From: Castor canadensis
Lineage: Eukaryota; Chordata; Mammalia; Rodentia; Castoridae
Reading direction: 5' to 3'
DNA: 64,000 nt
Assembly: GCF_047511655.1 (NCBI RefSeq)
Contig: NC_133402.1
Span: forward strand, 60,392,951-60,456,950
Part shown: one piece after another, positions 56,921 through 64,000 of the stretch
Layout: the number at the start of each line of letters is the position of its first letter
Position numbering within the stretch: the stretch's first letter is position 1
Position numbers and translations under genes: made by a program
Notes under the pieces: model-generated
Databases searched by the model: none
What the model saw: only the letters and a program-made list of their open reading frames with translations
What the model was told of the DNA's origin: nothing

Positions 56921-57194
56921 TCTGCAGTTCTGTTTTTAAGTCTGCTCTACCCTGCCTCTCCTTCATTTCTGTATCAATATTTGGTCTCAGTATTCAACTG
57001 TGGCTGGCTTGAAGAGGTGCTATGATTTGTGTGTTCCCTTCTGTCTATTGGCAGGGTGAGAAAGAATAGACCTGAGAGATGAGGAGCTTGCTAATTCAGC
57101 CAATAATAATTTATTTGCTCTTCAGAGGATGCCAAATTCACTGTGGGCAGCTTTTCCTAACTGAATTAAGTGTTCATTAGCAAATTAAAATGTA

Positions 57195-57475
57195 CAAGCT
57201 GAGCATCTTTAATCCAAAATCTCAAATGCCCCCAAATCTGAAACTTTTTGAGCTCTGACATGACACCACAAAAAGTTTGCACCATGAAACTTTGTGTTAT
57301 AAAGAAAATTATTAAAATTAGCTTCATGCTATGTAAGATGTGTGTGAAACAATGAAAACCATATTCAGACTTGATCCCATCCCCAAGATACCTCTGTGTA
57401 TATGCAAATATACCATAATCCAAAAACATCTGAAACATTTTTCCCATGCATTTTGGATAAGGAATACTCAACCTG
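57195..57475. mobile_element. Tigger-like (TcMar) nonautonomous DNA element with terminal inverted repeats
   Basis: The left end CAAGCTGAGCATCTTTAATC and the right end, read in reverse (CAGGTTGAGTATTCCTTATC), are inverted repeats over about 27 bases with several mismatches. The element matches the CAGGTTGAGTATCCCTTATCC-type fossil transposon of mammals. Flanks are TA on the left and CA on the right, consistent with a decayed TA duplication. No transposase remains. Confidence -1.
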
Positions 57476-58026
57476 CACTACTTATCTCTTTCTGTGTTTG
57501 TTTTTGGTTAAATTTTTAATTTTAAAATATTATTATTATTATTGATTTTAACAAGCTGCATTTCTTTAAAAAATTTTATTACAATATATTCATTATACAG
57601 GAGAGGATTCATAATGACAATTCCAATTACACTTATATTGTACATTAGTTACATTGCTCCCATTGTCTCCTCCCCTACCTTCCTTCCCTCCCCACTTAAG
57701 GCAATTGCAAGAGGTTTCTTTGTTCTATTTCATACAGGCATACACCCTCTCCTTAATCTCCTTCATTCCCCCTCCCCCATGCTACTAGTACACCCCCATG
57801 TACCTACTTTACAGTCTTGTCTTTCATTCTTAATATTTAAGTTGGTGTTCAAAGGGGTTTATCAATGTATCCCTGCCATGGATATATTTTACTTTGGTCC
57901 ATTCAACCCCTTCCATTACTCTCCCTTACCCCTTTACCTCCCATCCCCCACTTTTCAACAGCTTCCAATACACATCCTTATATTCTGTACCTTCACAAAT
58001 GTTATGTTTTATGATATTACTGATAT

Positions 58027-58419
58027 CTAACATTCTCTTTTCCTTTCCTTCTTTCCCTGTGTTTCATAGAGTAGTTCTACTACTACAAACATGTGAGTTC
58101 GTATATGATCGTGCTTATTTTTGTGTATACGTTTATCTTTTGGGTCTATCTTCCACATATGTGAGAAAACATGGACTTTGTCTTTCTGAGCCTGGCTTAC
58201 TTCACTTAACATGATATCCTCCATTTGAATCCATTTACCTTCAAACCACATGTCATTATTCCTTATGACTGAGTAAAACTCCATTGTGTATATATTCCAT
58301 ATGTTCTTGATCCATTCATCAGTTTTAGGGCATTTGGGTTGTTTCCAAAGCTTAGCTATTGTGAATAGTGCTGCAATGAACATTGGTGTACAGGTGTCTC
58401 TATTTATCCTGACTTGCAT
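58027..58419 (-). pseudogene. L1 ORF2 C-terminal remnant
   Basis: A 130-codon open piece matching the last part of L1 ORF2p (zinc-knuckle-distal C-terminal segment). The conserved words ALFTIAKLWKQPKCP and IYTMEFYSVIRNND are visible. It continues past the usual end of ORF2 into the 3' UTR, so its last part is not ancestral coding sequence. Confidence -1.
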
Positions 58420-59024
58420 TCCTTTGGGTAGATGCCCAGGTGTGATATCACTGGATCATGCAGCAGTTCTGTCTTTAGGTTTTCAAGGAATCGCCAAAGT
58501 GCTTTCCATAGTGGTTGTACTAATTTGCATTCCCACCAACAATGTATAAGGTTTCCTGTTTTGCCACTTCCTTACCAGATTTGTTGTTATTACCCTGGAT
58601 TATGGCCATTCTAACTGGGCTGGGATGAAATCTAAGTGTTGTTTAGATTTACATCCTTTTATAACAGGGAAGTTGAACACTTCATCATGTATTTACTGGC
58701 CATTTGTACCTCTTCCTTTGAGAATTCCCTGTTCAATTTATGTATCCATGTCTTCATTGGGATGGTGATTCTTTGGGGGTTAAGTTTTTTGTGTTCTCTG
58801 TAGATTCTGGAAATTAGTCCCTTACCAGTTGAGTAGCTGACAAAGATTTTTTCTTATTCTGTGAGCTGTCTTTTGAGTCTAGTGACTGTTTCTTTTGCTG
58901 TGCAGAAGCTCTTTAGTTTGGTGCAGTCCCATTTGTTCATTCTTTCTCTTAGATGCTGAGCCTTTTGAGTTCTACTTAGGAAGTCATTCCCTATATGTGT
59001 ATGTTCCAGTGTATTTCCTACTAC

Positions 59025-59410
59025 TTACTGGAGTTGTTTCAAAATTTCAGGCCTTATATTAAGGTCTTTGAACCACTTTGAGTAGATTTTGGTACATGGT
59101 GAGAGACAGGGATCTAGTTTCAGTCTTCTACATGTGGATATCCAGTTTTCCAGCAGCATTTGTTGAAGAGGCTGTCTTTTCTCCATCATGTGCTTTGGGA
59201 TCCTTTGTCGAAGATCAGTTGACTGTAGATGCATGGGTTTATGTCTGGGTCTTCTATTCTGACCCATTGGTCTTCCTTTCTGTTTTTGTGCCATGCTGTT
59301 TTTATTGTTTTGGGTCTGTAGTATAGTTTGAAGTTGGGTATTTGATGCCTCCAGCATTGGACTTTTTGCTCAGAATTGCTTTGACTATTCAAGGTCTTTT
59401 GTGTTTCCAT
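59025..59410 (-). pseudogene. L1 ORF2 fragment upstream of the C terminus, frameshifted
   Basis: Two overlapping frames together keep L1 ORF2 words: [20 protein letters not shown] and [13 protein letters not shown] in one frame, WISTCRRLKLDPCLSPCTK in the other. The switch shows a frameshift near 59190-59200. Confidence -1.
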
Positions 59411-59478
59411 GTGTATTTCAGGATTGATTTTTCTATTTCTGTGAAGAATGTCATTGGACTTTTGATAGGATTGACCAA

Positions 59479-59863
59479 ATGAACTTACTATATGCTCCTA
59501 TTACATGTTAGAGGGATCTTTTGGTATTAACTTTTAATATATTTATACTTGAAAATGACAGTGTATGATATTCATATTAAAACATCTTGTTTTCCCTATA
59601 AAACGCTTACAAGTTCCTAAGTGAATGTAATGGGGTATTTACTTTCTACTGACTAGTAGTTGCTGATGGTTGCAGATGCTCTGTCTTTTAACAACAGAGG
59701 CTTCTTCATTTAGCCACTGCAACTTACAAACTTTCACACCTACTAGCCCTACACCAGGGCAAAGTCTCCACACTGGTGTGGGATTCAGAATCCAGTTTGT
59801 AAGTGGAGATGCAGGTATTGTTGTAACTACTTAGAATTTTTCTGTGGACAATCACCTCATTAA
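59479..59863. other. Unique intronic DNA
   Basis: No feature seen. Confidence -1.
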
Positions 59864-59926
59864 TTTTTTTGGTGAGACTGGAATTTGAACTCAGGGCTTC
59901 ATGCTTGCAAAGCAGGCACTTTCAAA
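59864..59926 (-). mobile_element. ID-like SINE fragment, minus strand
   Basis: T7, GGTGAGACTGGAATTTGAAC, TCAGGGCTTCATGCTTGC. The 5' part of the unit is missing. Confidence -1.
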
Positions 59927-60256
59927 CCAGATTTTGTAACAGCCTATGAAGAAGATATATGCATATAACATGTATATAATAGCAAAAAATCATTAAGGAC
60001 TCAATAAAAGTAAACAGAATCTAGGCATGACCAGATACTACTGAAATAAGTAGGCTATATATATTGATACTGGAGGATTGTAGGCATTTATTCCAACAAA
60101 CAAAATATACATACATATATACACATATACACATACCTACATATGGTGTTTGGAACCTGAACATTTTGTAATTAGAGAAATAAGATACTTCAATATCAAT
60201 ATGAAAAACTATCATTCCATATATGTAAATATATATGTTTTTATATAGTACATATT

Positions 60257-60310
60257 TCTCTCCCTCTCTCTCTCTCTCCCTCTCTCTCTCTCTCTCTATA
60301 TATATATATC
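60257..60310 (+). repeat. (TC)n followed by (TA)n microsatellite
   Basis: About 40 bases of CT units with CCC interruptions, then seven TA units. A further TA/CA patch lies at 60100-60140. Confidence -1.
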
Positions 60311-61384
60311 TGTGCATGAGGGCTCCATAATGAACTAGGAATCACTGATATTTTAGAAAAAAGGCAAAAATGAAAAACCCAGGAATTTACTCTTTCCTGT
60401 GCAGAGTGGGCTTGTAATTTGGTATTTTTTGCTCCTGTTACTGGAAAGATTTGGGGCTGCTTCAGCACAGCACCTCCATGTGTTTTGAGGAGCGAAATTG
60501 ACTATGTACGTGTTACTTACTGACCTTTAATGAGCAGCCCTCCTGTGGAAATCTGCTTACAGAAACAGTGGACTGGAGAACAAAACATAGGTGTGATAGT
60601 TTTTTTTTAATCTAATTCACTATAACTTGACCACATTTAAATCTTAATTAGAAAAGAAGTTTTAAGCTGTGAATCTCATCTGGAGAAACCCACCAGACTT
60701 TTTAGAAGAAAGCACTTCTAAGAGAGAAATGAACTTTTCTCTTCTCTAACCATTTTGACTTGGGTTGTGTAGTCATTCTAAGCCCTTGGAATAATCCCCT
60801 GTTTTAACCCACAGCCACAGGATTTCACATGTCATTATATTGTGAACTTTGGGAATGGAAGAAATTATTTCATATTTCTAAGACTGCTCTGTGTTGGGTT
60901 TAATGAAATTATGTGCAAAGATGGTTTTGAAATTAAATCTTTAAATGACATATGATTAAATTTCCTGGAGAACCAAAATGTTGCTTTCATTATGTTATAA
61001 TAGTAAGCTATATACTAATTAAAATGTTGTTTTTAATATACTTAAAAAGTCAACTTCCCAGATACTGTGTATTATAGTGTGTGTGTGAGCGTGAATATGA
61101 ATGTGTGTGTGTGAATTGCTTCTCAGTCTAAATGTGCACTTACCCAATCAATAGTGTGTTATTAACTTTGTGTATTTGTCATAACATGAAATTAAAATCC
61201 AGCAGTCCAGTGCATCTAAAGTGAATATATCAAGTGATTATTTTTTCTTAGTCATCTGTAATTTGGTCCAACCTCCCCAAATGGTCTTCCTTCCTTACAC
61301 TTACTTTCTCTCCCTTGGTTCTCTCATGGGACCACAGGCAGAGTTTATTGACATCAGCCCACACCTTGACCCATCACTTTAAGA
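60311..61384. other. Unique AT-rich intronic DNA
   Basis: Non-repetitive apart from small (TG) patches at 61077-61115. 60900-61060 has a candidate-conserved look (homeodomain-like cores). No gene seen. Confidence -1.
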
Positions 61385-61492
61385 TTTATTTATTTATTTA
61401 TTTATTTTGGTAGTACTAGAGCTTGAACTCAGGGCCTCATGCTTGCTGGGCTTGCTATGCAGGCACCCTATCACTTGAGCCACTGCCACTCC
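61385..61492 (-). mobile_element. ID-like SINE with (TTTA)n tail, minus strand
   Basis: (TTTA)6 then GGTAGTACTAGAGCTTGAAC, TCAGGGCCTCATGCTTGC and CTATCACTTGAGCCACTGCC. Confidence -1.
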
Positions 61493-62395
61493 ACCAACCC
61501 ATCACTTCAATCCACCAACAATTGTTATTCACAATAATGCCATCCTTGAAAATATTCATGATGGAAAAGGGGGAAAGAAAGAGTTGTGGGGAAGAGTGTT
61601 TTAGAAGGCTGTGGAGAGGCCTGGTTGCAGGTACTGCTGTGGGGTAAGGGAAGGGGACTGACTGGTCAGTTCTAACCTTCTGAGCACCTAGATTCTTACT
61701 CCAGGAGCTGTTGTCCAGGATGACCCATGGTCATTGAGGCTGCAAGTTGTCAGTGTCTCTCACAACCATGGAATGTCATCAACAATGCTGCTCCAAGAAG
61801 GGAAAACAGTACCAGAAGGAGAAATAGCTCATCACTCTCTCTGCTCCTGTCCTCCCTTCACCCTATTCCAATCTGGCTCCTGTGGCCCCAGCCATTGAGA
61901 CTGTTCTCTGCTCACAGCCACTGTAGTGGCCCTTCTCCATTCTTACACAATGGGATTTCCCAGCAACATTGAACACAGGTGACACCCTCCCTCCTTAAAC
62001 ACAGATGCGGGGTCACCAAATCCTTAACGCTTTTCCCTCCCACATCACTCCTTCCTTATTGCTTCTCCTCTTTCCCATTTCTCTGTTCTTCTTTGAGGCC
62101 ATTTTTGGGGCTCTGTGCAAGGTGTTTATTTCAGCTCTACCTCCATTGCTCCCTAGGTACTACCATGTAAGGCTGGGATGAGAGGTTTAAAACCACCTCC
62201 AAGATGAAATTTTCCAAAAGCCACTCCTCTAACTCCAACTTTTTATTTCCAGTTGTCTGCTTGGTATTTTCACTTGAACTTCAGTTAAACAGCTCAAAAG
62301 TTAAACCAGAATGCTTGTTCTTAGCACCAATTCCTGCTAAATATGTTCCTTAAAAAAAAGCCATTCCTTACCTGTTACATCCAAACCTGCAACAA
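61493..62395. other. Intronic DNA, part possibly L2
   Basis: 61830-62160 is pyrimidine-rich and L2-like but diverged. No gene seen. Confidence -1.
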
Positions 62396-62690
62396 TGCCA
62401 TCAGCTTCAGCTCCAAAACGTGTTCCAGTCCTGCTCAGTTCCCTTCATCTCTACTGCCATAGCCATTCACACCTCATGCTGCCTGCCACTTTCTCCTACA
62501 TCACCTGCTACCAGGCCTCCTGCTTCTGCCTTCCACGTCCTCGCAACAGTTCACTCTCTACAGGAAGTTTTTTATTCAACAGATTTTTTTAAGGCAAGTA
62601 AGATCTTATCATGTCCCTGCATAAAACCAATGGTTTCTCAGTGCACTCTGCCTAAAATCCAAACCCAACTGTGATCGTCTAGGCTACGAA
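62396..62690 (+). mobile_element. L2 fragment
   Basis: ACTTTCTCCTACATCACCTGC, CAGGCCTCCTGCTTCTGCC and ACCAATGGTTTCTCAGTGCAC are sense-strand L2 words. Confidence -1.
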
Positions 62691-62958
62691 GAGCGGAGGA
62701 GAGTGGAGTGAATCTCATACCCCAGAGATGACTCAGGATTGACCCTTTCTGTCTAAGTGAGAAGTAAGCAAAGAATTCCCTGGAATAAAGTGATATACAA
62801 CAGAGATAGGAGAGCAATTTGAGCTTTTAGCTCTCATACAACCTCTCAGGTGTTCCAGCTCTGAAACAGTCAATGATTTGATATATGGGCCTTCTGGGTT
62901 GTTCTTTAGATTGAGTCTCCATAGGTGCATATCTTGAAATCCTGACATTGTTTGGAAA

Positions 62959-62960
<2 letters not shown>

Positions 62961-63001
<41 letters not shown>

Positions 63002-63004
63002 GTG
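62961..63004 (+). repeat. (TG)n microsatellite
   Basis: About 15 uninterrupted TG units, then TATATG and more TG. Potential Z-DNA and length variation. Confidence -1.
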
Positions 63005-64000
63005 CTTGCATTCTTAAGTGCATTTTTTTCCTGGAGAGAATTTCTTGCATTGGTTTCTCAAAATGGTTTGTGATTGTCACCAAAAAGAGTCTACTTGAAT
63101 ACAGACACTTAGGATAAAGCTAAGGAAAGGAAGGCAGTGGAATTCTGGTTCTGAAATTTCCAGTCTGTGTTTAGGGCCTGGCTGCTATGAGGTCTACTTT
63201 GTGTTGTCCAGACAACAGAGCCAAGCAGTGGCACACCCTGGGATGGTGGGTGTGTTCCACCTCTTGCCATTCAGTATGGCAGCTACAATGTCATGTGCAC
63301 CTGAAATATAGCTAAGTCAATGAAGGAACTGAATCTTTAAATTGCACTCACCATGGCTACTGGCTACCCTTTTAGCCCCTATGGACTCAAACCTTATTTT
63401 CCAAGTGTAGCTGGATATGATTATTCCTCATGGTCTTTAGCACTTCAGGTCTTTTGTAGCTCCTTAGCAACTCTCTTCTTGAATCTGTCTACCCTTGAGG
63501 ATAGATTGGACATGTTTTCTTCTGTGATATTATTGTGGAAACACAGTTGTGTTTGCATGATTTGTCTGGGTTTCTGAGAACAGAGCTGAATTTTTATAGA
63601 GCAAGTTTCAGAATGTATTGAGAGTTTTAAAGTAAATTATTGCATGTACATAAAGGCTTTGTTGTGAATCATTACTGTAATTATTAATAATAACAGCTAC
63701 CCTTTATTGCATGATTTCTATGGTGGTAGGTATTGTGCTCTGTCATCTCATTAGTTTTCGCCCAGTCCCCCTTCCCTTTGCCTGCATGAGGTGTGACCCT
63801 CAATCCTTCCCTTCACCTGACACAGGGACCTGCAGGCTATGGGGAAGGTATTTGCTCAGTTCAACTTTGCTACCTCTTCTGGTAGTACTAATATTATATG
63901 TAGTAGTTGGGACTCTGTTTTTCTCCCCCTCCTTCAGCCCTGACTATTGCTTTTGTGATACCCCCCAGCCTTTATGGAATTTTGTATGGACTTGTACAAG
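63005..64000. other. Intronic DNA to the window edge
   Basis: 63675-63760 resembles an inverted MIR tail (ACAGCTACCCTTTATTGC). The rest is unique. The intron continues beyond the edge. Confidence -1.

Larger units (their letters stand above)
57490..59478 (-). mobile_element. 5'-truncated L1 with broken ORF2 C-terminal region
   Basis: Read on the minus strand, the element starts inside ORF2 at about 59478 and ends in the 3' UTR and A/T-rich tail near 57490. Two frame pieces are recognisable as the L1 ORF2 C-terminal part: 59025-59357 (with LLENWISTCRRLKLDPCLSP) and 58027-58419 (with MFIAALFTIAKLWKQPKCP and WNIYTMEFYSVIRNNDMW). Between them stops and frameshifts break the frame. The endonuclease and reverse transcriptase cores are absent. 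The 3' UTR (57600-58020) is C-rich on the + strand. Inactive. Confidence -1.
11866..64000 (+). other. CLSTN2: CLSTN2 intron 1, 5' part
   Basis: The donor GTGGGT starts the intron. No open segment to the right encodes the sequence expected for calsyntenin-2 exon 2, so I read the whole remainder as intron 1, which is known to be very long in mammalian CLSTN2 genes. The content is MIR, L2, L1, MaLR, DNA-transposon fossils, SINEs and unique DNA. A small unannotated noncoding RNA cannot be excluded. Confidence -1.

Noticed and set aside
57542..58030. 162-codon + strand open frame
   Set aside because: It is the antisense of an L1 3' UTR, pyrimidine-rich and therefore stop-poor.
60021..60468. Glu-Arg repeat frames on the minus strand
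   Set aside because: Translation of the (TC)n microsatellite.

Overview
The window is mammalian nuclear DNA. Sequence composition, spliced-gene structure and repeat content all say so: MIR, L2, L1, MaLR LTRs, MER5A and a Tigger-like element are present. Seven or so tRNA/7SL-derived SINEs combine a B1-like (7SL) part with an ID-like (tRNA-Ala) part whose B-box region reads like TTCAAACCCCAGTACC. That combination points to a rodent, and my best guess is a beaver-like castorimorph (Castor). The species is an inference; the clade is firmer than the genus.

Only one gene is supported. A CpG island at about 11.04-12.55 kb contains exon 1 of CLSTN2 (calsyntenin-2) on the + strand. It has an ATG at 11760, encodes a signal peptide start (MLPGRLCWVS...LLAAK), and ends in a phase-1 splice donor at 11865/11866. 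Bases 1-11 kb are upstream intergenic DNA. Everything from 11866 to the right edge is read as the 5' part of the very large CLSTN2 intron 1; exon 2 is not in the window. The long open frames inside the island and inside L1 copies are composition shadows, not genes.

Region by region: 0.2-3.7 kb is an old minus-strand L1 with a SINE and a second L1 tail nested in it. 4.5-9.8 kb is a patchwork of L2, MIR and MaLR LTRs. 9.8-11.04 kb is the distal promoter. 11.04-12.8 kb is the island with promoter, exon 1 and start of intron. 12.8-29.5 kb is mostly unique intron with MIR/L2/MER5A and some AT-rich blocks that look constrained. 29.6-30.1 kb and 48.9-49.35 kb are two young, severely 5'-truncated L1 insertions in opposite orientation with clear target-site duplications; the first carries a short 3' transduction. 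31.4-32.9 kb, 42.9-45.4 kb, 50.8-54.0 kb and 54.8-62.7 kb are repeat-rich. 57.5-59.5 kb is a 2-kb minus-strand L1 with the broken C-terminal part of ORF2.

I see no new biological system here. The observations most worth checking are three perfect palindromic CRE sites within 1.75 kb upstream of the CLSTN2 start codon, the trinucleotide and 13-bp tandem repeats in its 5' UTR, the L1 3' transduction, an inverted SINE pair around a long polypyrimidine tract that would fold in the nascent transcript, and several AT-rich candidate conserved elements. No rRNA, functional tRNA, CRISPR, operon or prokaryotic signal was found.
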